Below, piece after piece: positions 35,576 through 44,169 of a stretch of 64,000 nucleotides of DNA. Under the pieces are notes generated by a model that was given only the letters and a program-made list of their open reading frames with translations, made no database searches and was not told where the DNA came from. The translations under genes were made by a program, and so were the position numbers. Each line of letters begins with the position of its first letter. The stretch's first letter is position 1. This DNA comes from Anaerosacchariphilus polymeriproducens (GTDB lineage Bacteria; Bacillota; Clostridia; Lachnospirales; Lachnospiraceae): positions 1 through 64,000 of the forward strand of contig NZ_QRCT01000002.1 in NCBI RefSeq assembly GCF_003363435.1, in the 5' to 3' direction.

Positions 35576-37057
35576 CTATAATAAATCTTCTGTGCTTCTA
35601 TATAAACGTTTAAATATATAAAATAATTTTTCATAAACTTCTACTGCTTCTAGATTTGGTTTATAAATTTGATTCTCATACGAAACAAATTTATCACAAG
35701 CTGTTTTTACATCCTTAAAGATACCAGTCCCTACTCCTGCAATAATGCACGCTCCAAGACAAGCCTGTTCAATAACCTGACATACTTGAACTTCTTTATT
35801 AAATATATCTGCTTGCATTTGAAGCCATACAGGACTGGATGCTCCTCCCCCGGAAGCAATTACTTTCCTGCTTTGTATATTCATTCCTTCTAAAAGTTTT
35901 AAAGAATTTTTTAGCGCAAAAGTAACGCCTTCCATTACAGCTCTTGTCATATGTCTTTTATCATGAGATAATCGAAATCCAAAAAACATTCCTTTAGCTT
36001 TTGGATTCATATAAGGTGTTCTTTCACCTGTTAAATATGGCAGATAAATAAGTCCTTCACTTCCAGCTTCTATTTCTTCTGCCATTTTACTAAGGTTTTC
36101 AAAATTACTTTCTTCTAATATATTATTTTTTAACCAATTCAAAGACATCCCTCCATTAAGGATAGCTCCAAAAATAGTATATGCCTTTTTAATGCCATGA
36201 CAAAATGTATGTGTCCTTAAATTTTTATCATACCGATCCGTCTCAGAATACGTAGATATTTGTCCTCCAGTTCCTATGTTACATATTATTAAACCCTCTT
36301 CAATTGCACCGTTTCCAATACTTTGAGCTTGCTGGTCGCCCATACCATAAACAATATTTATATTTTCATTTAAGCCTGTTATAATTGAAGCTTCTTTTGT
36401 CACCTTTCCTTGAATATCCATAGATTCATAACAGTCTGGAAAAATATTGCGCGGTAATCCAATTTTATCTATCACCCTAAAGGCCCATTCTCTTTTACCA
36501 ACATCAAACATTAGTGTCGCCGAAGCATCTGTTACTTCTGTACCAATCATTCCTGTTAATTTGTAACGTATATAATCTTTTGGTTGCATTATTTTATATA
36601 TTTTATTATAGTTTTCTACCTCATACTTTTTAATCCACATTAATGAGGGAAATGCAAACCCTGTGAAAATTCGATTATGTAGAGTTTCTTCCATATCAAC
36701 TTTTAATGAAAGTAACTGCTGTATTTCCATACATTCATTCTCCGACCTCTGATCCATCCACAAAATTGCCGGCCTCACCGGTATTCCTAGTTCGTCGACC
36801 ATGACAAGTCCATGCATCTGTCCAGAGAATCCGATTGCAGTAATTCTCTTATATTCCTCCAAATATTTCTTTTGAAGCTCTTTTAGGCAGTAAAGTAATG
36901 CCTCCCACCATAATTCCGGACTCTGTTCTGCGTATCCGGTCTGTGGAATAGAAACATCATATTTCTTAGCTTCTACCCCTATGACTCCAAGTTCACTATC
37001 AAGTAACATAACTTTTAAACTAGAAGTCCCTATGTCTATTCCTAATATTGATTCCAT
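35576..37057 (-). CDS. xylB: Xylulokinase
   Basis: 493 residues of the FGGY kinase family. Motifs: phosphate loop GIDIGTSSLKVMLLD, substrate segment GFSGQMHGLVMVDE, catalytic Asp region GMGDQQAQSIGNG, and FGGY signature 2 (GVTFALKNSLKLLE, ASGGGASSPVW). It phosphorylates D-xylulose to xylulose 5-phosphate. It sits 12 bp upstream of the dehydrogenase and 20 bp after the permease. The Gln-Met-His segment favours xylulose over other FGGY substrates. Confidence 0.9.
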   Translation of the reverse strand: MESILGIDIGTSSLKVMLLDSELGVIGVEAKKYDVSIPQTGYAEQSPELWWEALLYCLKELQKKYLEEYKRITAIGFSGQMHGLVMVDELGIPVRPAILWMDQRSENECMEIQQLLSLKVDMEETLHNRIFTGFAFPSLMWIKKYEVENYNKIYKIMQPKDYIRYKLTGMIGTEVTDASATLMFDVGKREWAFRVIDKIGLPRNIFPDCYESMDIQGKVTKEASIITGLNENINIVYGMGDQQAQSIGNGAIEEGLIICNIGTGGQISTYSETDRYDKNLRTHTFCHGIKKAYTIFGAILNGGMSLNWLKNNILEESNFENLSKMAEEIEAGSEGLIYLPYLTGERTPYMNPKAKGMFFGFRLSHDKRHMTRAVMEGVTFALKNSLKLLEGMNIQSRKVIASGGGASSPVWLQMQADIFNKEVQVCQVIEQACLGACIIAGVGTGIFKDVKTACDKFVSYENQIYKPNLEAVEVYEKLFYIFKRLYRSTEDLL

Positions 37058-37077
37058 TTTTATCCTCCATCAAAAAA

Positions 37078-38028
37078 TTATACGGTCTTTTTCCTTTCAG
37101 AAGTAAATATCTGTATCAAGATAGAAATTATTATAATCGCCCCTTTAATAACATCTTGTGGATAAGATGGAACGGATAGTAAATTCATAATATTACCTAT
37201 CAAAGCTAATATTAAAACACCAACTACAGTTTTTATAGCAGAGCCCTCTCCCCCATTTAAACTTGCCCCACCTATTACACAAGCAGCAATTGCATCTAAT
37301 TCCAATCCAGTACCATATAACGGCGTTCCTACTGCTGTACGGGATGCTGCCATAATTCCTCCTAAAACAGCACATACTGCAGAAATTATATAAGCAGCAA
37401 TTTTATAATAAGGAACCTGTATCCCTGATAACAACACGCATTTTTCATTACTACCAATTGCCATAATAATTCTACCGAAAGATGTATTTCTTATTATAAA
37501 CGCACTAATTAACACAACAATAACTGCAAGAATTACAAGATATGGGATAACCCCTATTTTTCCTTTTCCCAAAATCCCAATTGTATTTAAAGGAGTTTTT
37601 ATAGGCGAACCATTCGATAGCATAAAGGCAATTCCTTTTATAACTGTCATCATTGCCATTGTAACTATAAACGGCGGCATTTTTATTTTTGCTACCAATA
37701 TTCCTGTAAATGTTCCTCCCAGAACACCTATGCACAAAGTTAACAATACAGCAATAGGAACACTCATACCTTTTGTCAAAAAAATTGCTACTGTTACACT
37801 TCCTAATGCCACATAAGAACCAACTGACAAATCTATACCGCCTGTCATGATGACAAACAACATTCCCAATGCAATAACTGTTAATCCTGCATATTGTTTT
37901 ACAATATTAATAATGTTTGTAAGTGTCAAAAAATCTGGTGAAACTACAATACAAGCCAATATACAAATTATTAAAATTATGTATGTATTGTACTTTTTAA
38001 TCATATTTAATATTGAATCTTTCTTCAT
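37078..38028 (-). CDS. Sugar ABC transporter permease (RbsC type)
   Basis: 316 residues from the ATG at 38028, 9 nt after GGAGG; a GTG at 38046 would overlap the ATPase gene. Eight to ten membrane segments, with family motifs VKQYAGLTVIALGMLFVIMT, GGIDLSVGSYVALG and CVIGGASLNGGEGS. It forms the membrane channel of a CUT2 importer with the ATPase and binding protein upstream. Confidence 0.92.
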   Translation of the reverse strand: MKKDSILNMIKKYNTYIILIICILACIVVSPDFLTLTNIINIVKQYAGLTVIALGMLFVIMTGGIDLSVGSYVALGSVTVAIFLTKGMSVPIAVLLTLCIGVLGGTFTGILVAKIKMPPFIVTMAMMTVIKGIAFMLSNGSPIKTPLNTIGILGKGKIGVIPYLVILAVIVVLISAFIIRNTSFGRIIMAIGSNEKCVLLSGIQVPYYKIAAYIISAVCAVLGGIMAASRTAVGTPLYGTGLELDAIAACVIGGASLNGGEGSAIKTVVGVLILALIGNIMNLLSVPSYPQDVIKGAIIIISILIQIFTSERKKTV

Positions 38029-38032
38029 TTTT

Positions 38033-39523
38033 CTATTCCTCCACACATAATTTCATGATATCTACATCTTTTAAATGATTATTTTCTAACTCACCGGTTA
38101 CTCTTCCCTGTCTCATAACAATAATTCGATCACTCATATTTAATAGCTCATCCATTTCTGAAGATATCATGACAATTGCCGCACCGGCTTCTGCTAAATC
38201 ATTGATATTTTTATAAATTTCTGCTTTGGCTCCTACATCCACACCACGTGTCGGTTCATCAAGAATAATTAATTCACAATCAGCTGCTAACCATTTTGCA
38301 AGAGCTACTTTTTGTTGATTTCCACCACTTAAACTATCAACATGATCATCAATTTTTCCGTATTTTGCCGTAACTTTCTTTAAAATATTTTCTGCAAAAG
38401 ATTTATCTTTTTTATGATTTATTATCCCATATTTTGAGACTTTATTAATGATAGATAGTGTTACATTATATCTTATCGGCATTTCCAAAAGTACACCTTG
38501 TTGCTTCCTGTCTTCTGCAAGTAATCCTATTTTATTTTTTACTGCTTCGTGAGGAGTTTTTAAGTCTACTTCTTTTCCCTTCAATATAATTTTTCCGCCA
38601 TCTTTTTTATCTACTCCAAAAACCGCCCTGAGCGTTTCTGTCCTACCAGCACCAACCAGACCTCCAAATCCAAGAACCTCTCCTTTTTTTACAACAAAAG
38701 ATACATCTCGAACCATTTTTCCTGCATTTAAATTCTCTACTTCTAAAATCACTTCACCTATTTTAGCATTACGCTTTGGATATAGGGATTTTAGTTCTCT
38801 TCCTACCATCTTTTCAATCAATTCAGATTTATTAATTTCATCTATCGAATAACTTCCTACATAATAGCCGTCCTTCATCACTGTGATATTATCACACAAT
38901 TCAAATAATTCTTCTAATCTATGTGAAATATAGACAATTCCCATGCCCTCTTTTTTCAATTTCCGTAAGAGCGTAAATAACTTTTGAATCTCATTAAATG
39001 TCAACACGGCTGATGGTTCATCTAAAATCAAAACTTTTGCATTTCTCGATAACGATTTACATATTTCTACTATTTGCTGATACGCAATAGAAAGTTCTCC
39101 TACTTTTGCATTTGGATCAATATCCTCAAATCCAACCTCTTTCAGTATTTTTTTAGCATCATTACGCATTTTTTTCCAATTTATAATCCCTGACTTTTCA
39201 GACAATCTATCTATAAAAATATTTTCTGCTACAGTAAGATGTGGAGCCAGCATAAATTCTTGATAAATAACAGATATTCCTGCATCCATACTTATTTTTG
39301 GGGAAGTTCCTTTTTTCTCCTTCCCTTCAAATAATATTTTTCCGGAATCCTCAACATAAGCACCAGATAATATTTTCATCAATGTCGATTTTCCTGCTCC
39401 ATTTTCTCCAATTAATGCATGAATAACTCCTTTATTTATTTCGAAATCCATGTTAGTTAAGGCATGTACACCACCAAAACTTTTTGAAATTTTCTTCATT
39501 TCAACCAAACACTCTTTGCCCAT
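38033..39523 (-). CDS. Sugar ABC transporter ATPase (RbsA type, two nucleotide-binding domains)
   Basis: 496 residues with duplicated ATPase domains. Domain 1: Walker A GENGAGKSTLMKILSG and Walker B VLILDEPSAVL. Domain 2: divergent Walker A (FGGLVGAGRTETLR), LSGGNQQKVALAKWL and IILDEPTRGVDVGAK. A degenerate second P-loop is normal in RbsA/XylG proteins. The permease starts 4 bp after its stop. It energises uptake of a pentose or polyol. Confidence 0.94.
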   Translation of the reverse strand: MGKECLVEMKKISKSFGGVHALTNMDFEINKGVIHALIGENGAGKSTLMKILSGAYVEDSGKILFEGKEKKGTSPKISMDAGISVIYQEFMLAPHLTVAENIFIDRLSEKSGIINWKKMRNDAKKILKEVGFEDIDPNAKVGELSIAYQQIVEICKSLSRNAKVLILDEPSAVLTFNEIQKLFTLLRKLKKEGMGIVYISHRLEELFELCDNITVMKDGYYVGSYSIDEINKSELIEKMVGRELKSLYPKRNAKIGEVILEVENLNAGKMVRDVSFVVKKGEVLGFGGLVGAGRTETLRAVFGVDKKDGGKIILKGKEVDLKTPHEAVKNKIGLLAEDRKQQGVLLEMPIRYNVTLSIINKVSKYGIINHKKDKSFAENILKKVTAKYGKIDDHVDSLSGGNQQKVALAKWLAADCELIILDEPTRGVDVGAKAEIYKNINDLAEAGAAIVMISSEMDELLNMSDRIIVMRQGRVTGELENNHLKDVDIMKLCVEE

Positions 39524-39555
39524 TTTCTATTCCTACTTTCTTAAAATAATACTTT

Positions 39556-39589
39556 GATTTTCCTGTTTCCAAATAGAAACAGGAAAATC
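39556..39589. promoter_or_regulatory. Intercistronic hairpin after the sugar-binding protein gene
   Basis: A perfect 14-bp stem, GATTTTCCTGTTTC / GAAACAGGAAAATC, with a 6-nt loop. On the transcribed (minus) strand no T-run follows, so it is more likely an mRNA stabiliser or attenuator than a strong terminator. Confidence 0.6.
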
Positions 39590-39608
39590 ATTTTTTATTT
39601 AGCTGTTA

Positions 39609-40703
39609 CTAAAAAAGTGAATTTGGATCATAATATTTATCTATATTACCTTTTTCAACACAAATCGGATCCGTTGTTACTTTTTTTCCAAAAGAATCTG
39701 TAGCTTTTCCATCTTTTAATATTTCCTTTGCAACTTCAATTCCTTTTTCTGCTACTAACTTAGGATTATTCAAACCTGAAGCTTTATAATTGGTACCTTT
39801 TTTAATTAATTCTAATGCTTCTTTCATAGCATCTGCTGCTGCAAATATCTGAATCTGGTCTGATTTTCCTACATCTTCAATTGCCTTTTGTCCTCCAATC
39901 AACATACTGTCATTTTCTCCTAATAAGCAATTAATATTAGGATTTGCAACCAAAATATCTTCCATTGCCGGCAATCCTTCATCCGTTGTCCAATTTCCCC
40001 AGCCCTGTGCAACTACTTCAAAATTTGCTTTCTCATTTTTTGCTTTTCCATTGTCAGTAAGTTCTTGTTCAAATTTTTCTGCTAATTTCCAAGCCTCTTC
40101 TTCTGTACAACCAAGACGTCCTTCTAAAATTCCACAGAATTCTCCAACTCTTCTATCTTGTCCTCCTGGGTTTCCTTTATTACCACTTAGAATAGCCGCT
40201 GATATTAATTGATCTTTTGCATATTGAGTTACTGCGTATAAACCTACAACTCTTCCATTTTCTCTATCGGGTGCTGAAATATTAGTGACAACCGGAGCAT
40301 CATCTGATACATGACTATCGATACCAATAACCGGAATTCCAGCATCAACTGCTGCTTCAATACTTGCTGTAGCAGCTTCAGTATCTACAACATTAATAAA
40401 AATCAAATCATATTTCTGTGAAATAAATGTTTCCATATTGGTTTGCTCGTTTGCGATATCATTTTTTGCATCCAATACTGTAACCTCAAATCCTTCTTTT
40501 GTTGCTGCACTTTTCAGACCTTCTGCTAACGCTTTTTGAAACTCATTTTCCAGTGTTTTTTGAGCAAAGCCAATTTTTAATGATTTTTTTGCCGTTGAAT
40601 CAACTGTTTGATCCTTACTCTGATTTTTATTGGAGCCACACCCCATTAACATAGTTCCAATTAAAGTAATTACCAACATAATGCTAAATAGTTTCTTCTT
40701 CAT
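39609..40703 (-). CDS. Sugar ABC transporter substrate-binding lipoprotein (RbsB type)
   Basis: 364 residues. A lipoprotein signal peptide ends in the lipobox LMGCGS. The mature protein is a two-lobed type I periplasmic-binding fold: KIGFAQKTLENEFQKALAEG, VLDAKNDIANEQTNMETFI, GIPVIGIDSHVSDDAPVV and the extended hinge region. Lobe 2 has a 30-residue insertion with EEAWKLAEKFEQEL. It captures the sugar or polyol outside the membrane, as first gene of the transport operon. Confidence 0.92.
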   Translation of the reverse strand: MKKKLFSIMLVITLIGTMLMGCGSNKNQSKDQTVDSTAKKSLKIGFAQKTLENEFQKALAEGLKSAATKEGFEVTVLDAKNDIANEQTNMETFISQKYDLIFINVVDTEAATASIEAAVDAGIPVIGIDSHVSDDAPVVTNISAPDRENGRVVGLYAVTQYAKDQLISAAILSGNKGNPGGQDRRVGEFCGILEGRLGCTEEEAWKLAEKFEQELTDNGKAKNEKANFEVVAQGWGNWTTDEGLPAMEDILVANPNINCLLGENDSMLIGGQKAIEDVGKSDQIQIFAAADAMKEALELIKKGTNYKASGLNNPKLVAEKGIEVAKEILKDGKATDSFGKKVTTDPICVEKGNIDKYYDPNSLF

Positions 40704-40726
40704 TTCTTCTCCTCCATTTTCCTTTT

Positions 40727-40789
40727 ATTAATTAATCGAATTAATCAATTAATTAGTCTTAATTATATACTCTTTTAACAGGATGTCAA
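40727..40789 (-). promoter_or_regulatory. Polyol operon promoter with AT-rich palindromic operator
   Basis: TTGACA (40784-40789), 16 bp, TATAAT (40762-40767). Just downstream, 40727-40757 holds repeated TTAATTAAT and ATTAATTA arms around ATCGAATTAATC, an AT-rich palindrome in the position of a repressor site. The adjacent ROK regulator is the natural candidate. Confidence 0.65.
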
Positions 40790-40953
40790 TCCTTATTACA
40801 CATATATCCAGCAATTTGTTTATTATTTATGATTTTGCTATTCGCTTTTTGTTAATTATGTACATCACCTTAAATAAAAACAGTTTTTGAATAAAAAAAA
40901 GTTTATTCAGATTTGTATACCGAAAATTCTGAACAAACTCTTTTAATAAATAT

Positions 40954-42156
40954 TTATATTTTTTCTAAAAAAATACTCGGATTATTAAATACTTCATTAA
41001 TAGCCATAATAGCTGCTCCATCTAAAATAGAATCTCCATTATATTGGCTTACCTTTAAATCTATTTCCTTCCATAATTCTTTTAATATTCCCTTGCTGAC
41101 GGTTTCACTCACTTCCTCCTGCATAATTTTAGGATTAGGTCTTGTCATTTCGTCCCCTATAATTATGATATCCGGATTTAAAATGTTAATAAGATTGATA
41201 ATCCCTCTTCCCAGATTTCTACAGGATTCTTTATATAAATTTACACATAATTCATCTCCATTTTCAATCCATTCTTTCACTTGCTTAAAATTCACCGCAA
41301 CTTCTAAATTTAATTCTTCATTCACTTTTTTAACCAATTCCGTAGAAGATGCATACTTTTCTAAACAGCCTTGATTTCCGCAGGCACATTTTTCGCCAAA
41401 TCTGTCAATTGACATATGACCAATTTCTCCTGACGTTCCCAGTGCACCTCGAAAAATTTCACCCTCTATAATTATTCCTGCTCCTATTCCTTGTCCTGCA
41501 GCCACATATATTAGAACTTCATCTTTATAAGCATCCTTCAGCCCCCACATATGAGCATAAGCTCCAGCATTCGCATCATGCTCCAAAAATACCGGTATGC
41601 CACAACGCTCAAGTAATAATTGCCTTACATCTACATTATTCCAACCTTCTGTTCCAGTAATCAAACCTATCCTATTCTTTTTTGCTATAAATGGTCCCGG
41701 AAGCGCAACTCCAATAGCTAAAATTTTCTCATTATTATTATCTATAATAATTGTTTTTATAGAGTCAGCCACCATTTCAATTATATCACTTGCATTTCTA
41801 TTCGTTTCGTTTTCCAGTTCTATTCGTTTTTCTGTTATAAGCTCTCCAGTCAAATCATATAATGCCACTTTGAAATATTTTCTTGCGATTCTGACCCCAA
41901 TTACGCGAAACATATCTTTATTAACCGCTATGCCAATGGATCGTCTCCCTTTATTACCATTTAAAAAACCAACTTCTTTTACAATTTCCCAATCAATAAA
42001 ATCCTTCATTATATTTGTTACCGTTGCCTGCTTCAACTCCGTAAGATTAGCCAAATGCACCCTGGAACAGGTACCTTCTCTTCTTAAATATTTAAGAAGT
42101 AAAGAACGATTTGTCTTTTGAATAATATCCTGATTAATTCCTTTTTTTGCCATCAT
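40954..42156 (-). CDS. ROK family transcriptional repressor (XylR/NagC type)
   Basis: 400 residues. The N-terminal winged helix-turn-helix (TCSRVHLANLTELKQATVTN) is followed by a ROK sugar-kinase-like domain with ALPGPF, EHDANAGAYAHMWG, GQGIGAGIIIEG and the zinc motif CACGNQGCLEKYAS. XylR-type ROK proteins block sugar operons until the sugar or its phosphate binds. It lies directly upstream of the transport operon on the same strand. Start at 42156; an ATG one codon later has slightly better spacing to AAAGGA. Confidence 0.9.
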   Translation of the reverse strand: MMAKKGINQDIIQKTNRSLLLKYLRREGTCSRVHLANLTELKQATVTNIMKDFIDWEIVKEVGFLNGNKGRRSIGIAVNKDMFRVIGVRIARKYFKVALYDLTGELITEKRIELENETNRNASDIIEMVADSIKTIIIDNNNEKILAIGVALPGPFIAKKNRIGLITGTEGWNNVDVRQLLLERCGIPVFLEHDANAGAYAHMWGLKDAYKDEVLIYVAAGQGIGAGIIIEGEIFRGALGTSGEIGHMSIDRFGEKCACGNQGCLEKYASSTELVKKVNEELNLEVAVNFKQVKEWIENGDELCVNLYKESCRNLGRGIINLINILNPDIIIIGDEMTRPNPKIMQEEVSETVSKGILKELWKEIDLKVSQYNGDSILDGAAIMAINEVFNNPSIFLEKI

Positions 42157-42296
42157 TAATTCCTTTTCTTTATTAATAAATTCTTTTAATATATTTACTG
42201 ATTTAAATTTATTATATTTCTTTTTTAATCATTTTTCAATCTAATTTATTTTTAGCGCCCTGCTGTTTTAATTTATATATATTATCAACCTGCTTC

Positions 42297-42325
42297 TTGA
42301 CATGAATTCTGTACTATGTTAGAAT
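42297..42325 (+). promoter_or_regulatory. Promoter of tRNA-Leu(CAG)
   Basis: TTGACA (42297-42302), 17 bp, TAGAAT (42320-42325), extended -10 TGT; the start falls about 9 bp before the tRNA. Confidence 0.75.
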
Positions 42326-42340
42326 TTGTTGAGTAAATAA

Positions 42341-42424
42341 GCAGTCGTGGCGGAATTGGCATACGCGCATGATTCAGGTTCATGTCCACATTTGTGGGTT
42401 CGGGTTCAAGTCCCGTCGACTGCA
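42341..42424 (+). tRNA. tRNA-Leu, anticodon CAG
   Basis: 84 nt with discriminator A. Acceptor GCAGTCG/CGACTGC, class II variable arm and T-loop GGTTCAAGTCC are present. The anticodon stem CATGA/TCATG closes loop TTCAGGT, so the anticodon is CAG. CCA is not encoded. It is identical to the tRNA-Leu at 32362-32446 over the first 28 nt and in the T-arm and acceptor. Confidence 0.93.
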
Positions 42425-42432
42425 TACTTTTT

Positions 42433-42467
42433 AGAGAAGTCTTGAACATTAGACTTCTCTATTTTTT
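42433..42467 (+). terminator. Terminator of tRNA-Leu(CAG)
   Basis: Perfect 10-bp stem AGAGAAGTCT / AGACTTCTCT with an 8-nt loop, then ATTTTTT. Confidence 0.85.
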
Positions 42468-42472
42468 ATAAT

Positions 42473-43195
42473 TCAATGAAAAAAAGAAACCATCAGCATT
42501 CCAGCTATAAGTCCTAAAACATTACCTATTGTAGTTGTCCTGCCCTTCCAAGTATCACTGGCAGCCGGAAGGGTTTCTCGTAATGTTATATAGAGAATTA
42601 ATGCGCCTGCAAAAGCAAGACTGAAGCTTGTCGCCCATGGTGACTTTAAGAAACCTCCAAGAAAAGCTCCCACACCCATTGGTAATGAAGTAATAAATGC
42701 TATGAATAATAATTTATATTTACTTGCCTTACATTCTCTAAAAAAAATACCTAATGTAAGTCCTTCCGGAATCCCATGTAAGATTAAAGCAATTACCAGC
42801 CGAAATCCTTTCATAATTGAAATAGTAAACAAAGAACCTAAAGCCACTCCACTTGGAAAATTATGTATTCCAATTCCTATTGCCATAAAAATTGCTGCTT
42901 TAAAGAACGCAGTGGTACCCAATTTATCTTCATACTCTAATCTCCCGTCTAGGATGACTGCTAAGATAAGTCCAATCCCCAAACCCACAACCGCTATGAA
43001 TAAACTTGAAGCTTCAAATGCTTCCGGAAGCAAATCAAAACAAACAATCCCCAGTGTAAAGCCACCAAGTAATCCTAGAAAACTTCCTTTAAATCTTCTT
43101 CCCCTATCTTTCATTAAAATCGAAAAAATCATACCAACAAAACACCCGGTAAAAGCTGTCATAAATCCAGATATCCCTATAACTATGCTGTTCAT
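42473..43195 (-). CDS. ZIP family metal transporter
   Basis: 240 residues with about eight membrane segments. ZIP motifs are clear: GIGIHNFPSGVALGSL on TM4 and LILHGIPEGLTLGIFF on TM5, giving the His/Asn/Pro/Glu metal site. The family imports Zn2+ or other divalent cations. It lies downstream of sigG but beyond its terminator, so it is probably a separate unit. Metal specificity cannot be read. Confidence 0.9.
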   Translation of the reverse strand: MNSIVIGISGFMTAFTGCFVGMIFSILMKDRGRRFKGSFLGLLGGFTLGIVCFDLLPEAFEASSLFIAVVGLGIGLILAVILDGRLEYEDKLGTTAFFKAAIFMAIGIGIHNFPSGVALGSLFTISIMKGFRLVIALILHGIPEGLTLGIFFRECKASKYKLLFIAFITSLPMGVGAFLGGFLKSPWATSFSLAFAGALILYITLRETLPAASDTWKGRTTTIGNVLGLIAGMLMVSFFH

Positions 43196-43264
43196 AAGAA
43201 CTCCTTAAGAATAATAATCTATTATTATTATAGAATAAAAAATGAATTTAAGAACATCTAAATA

Positions 43265-43289
43265 AAAGGAACTGCTAAACAGTCCCTTT
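43265..43289 (-). terminator. sigG terminator
   Basis: Stem AAAGGGACTG / CAGTTCCTTT (one mismatch), 5-nt loop, then TATTT on the minus strand. Confidence 0.65.
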
Positions 43290-43302
43290 ATCTTACCAGG
43301 TG

Positions 43303-44085
43303 TTAAATTGTTAATGCCTTCTTCATACTATTTAGGGCATTTTTTTCTAAACGACTGACTTGTGCCTGTGAAATGCCAATTTCTTCTGCCACTTCCATCT
43401 GTGTTTTCCCTTCAAAAAATCGAAGTTTAATAATATAATTTTCTCGTTCGCTTAATTTCCTCATTGCTTCACTTAATGAGATTTCCTCTACCCAATTTTC
43501 TTCTTTATTTTTTTTATCACTGATTTGATCCATAACATAAAGTGTATCGCCGCCTTCTGAGTAAACAGGTTCATGAAGGCTGACCGGACTTTGAATGGCA
43601 TCAAGGGCAAAAGCAATCTCCTCTTTACTGATTCCAACTTCACTGGCAATCTCACTCATGGTTGGTTCTTTTGAATTTTTTTTCGTTAAGTTTTCTTTTG
43701 CATAAATGGCTTTATAAGCTATATCTCTAAGAGAGCGGCTTACGCGAATTCCATTCCCATTATCTCTGAGATATCTGCGTATTTCACCAACAATCATTGG
43801 TACTGCATAAGTAGAAAATTTCACTTGCAGACTTGAATCAAAATTATCAATCGCTTTAATCAGTCCTATACAACCAATTTGAAATAAATCATCTACATTT
43901 TCATTGCTATTTGAGAATCGCTTGATTACACTTAAAACTAAACGCAAATTACCCTTGATATACTCTTCTCTAGCACTTTCATCTCCAGCAGAAATTCTTT
44001 GAAATAATTCTTGTTTTTGAGCCTCCTTCAAAACGGGTAATTTTGAAGTATTGACTCCGCATATTTCAACCTTATACAATGCCAT
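43303..44085 (-). CDS. sigG: Sporulation sigma factor G
   Basis: 260 residues. The SigG-specific N-terminus YKVEICGVNTSKLPVLK is decisive. Region 2 (LFQIGCIGLIKAIDNFDSS, STYAVPMIVGEIRRYLRD), region 3 and region 4 (KTQMEVAEEIGISQAQVSRL) follow. SigG runs late forespore transcription after engulfment. In many clostridia and bacilli it directly follows sigE; here two genes lie between. Confidence 0.96.
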   Translation of the reverse strand: MALYKVEICGVNTSKLPVLKEAQKQELFQRISAGDESAREEYIKGNLRLVLSVIKRFSNSNENVDDLFQIGCIGLIKAIDNFDSSLQVKFSTYAVPMIVGEIRRYLRDNGNGIRVSRSLRDIAYKAIYAKENLTKKNSKEPTMSEIASEVGISKEEIAFALDAIQSPVSLHEPVYSEGGDTLYVMDQISDKKNKEENWVEEISLSEAMRKLSERENYIIKLRFFEGKTQMEVAEEIGISQAQVSRLEKNALNSMKKALTI

Positions 44086-44169
44086 AATCCATGCCTCCGC
44101 GTCATCACTATTTTGGTTATCTCTTCCCTAATAATAATGCTCGAAAAGCATGGATTTTATTCATTTTTT

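Noticed and set aside
44086-44169. Strong terminator between the beta-CASP RNase and sigG
   Set aside because: Only a short ATGCT/AGCAT stem is present, so read-through into sigG is possible; too weak to list.
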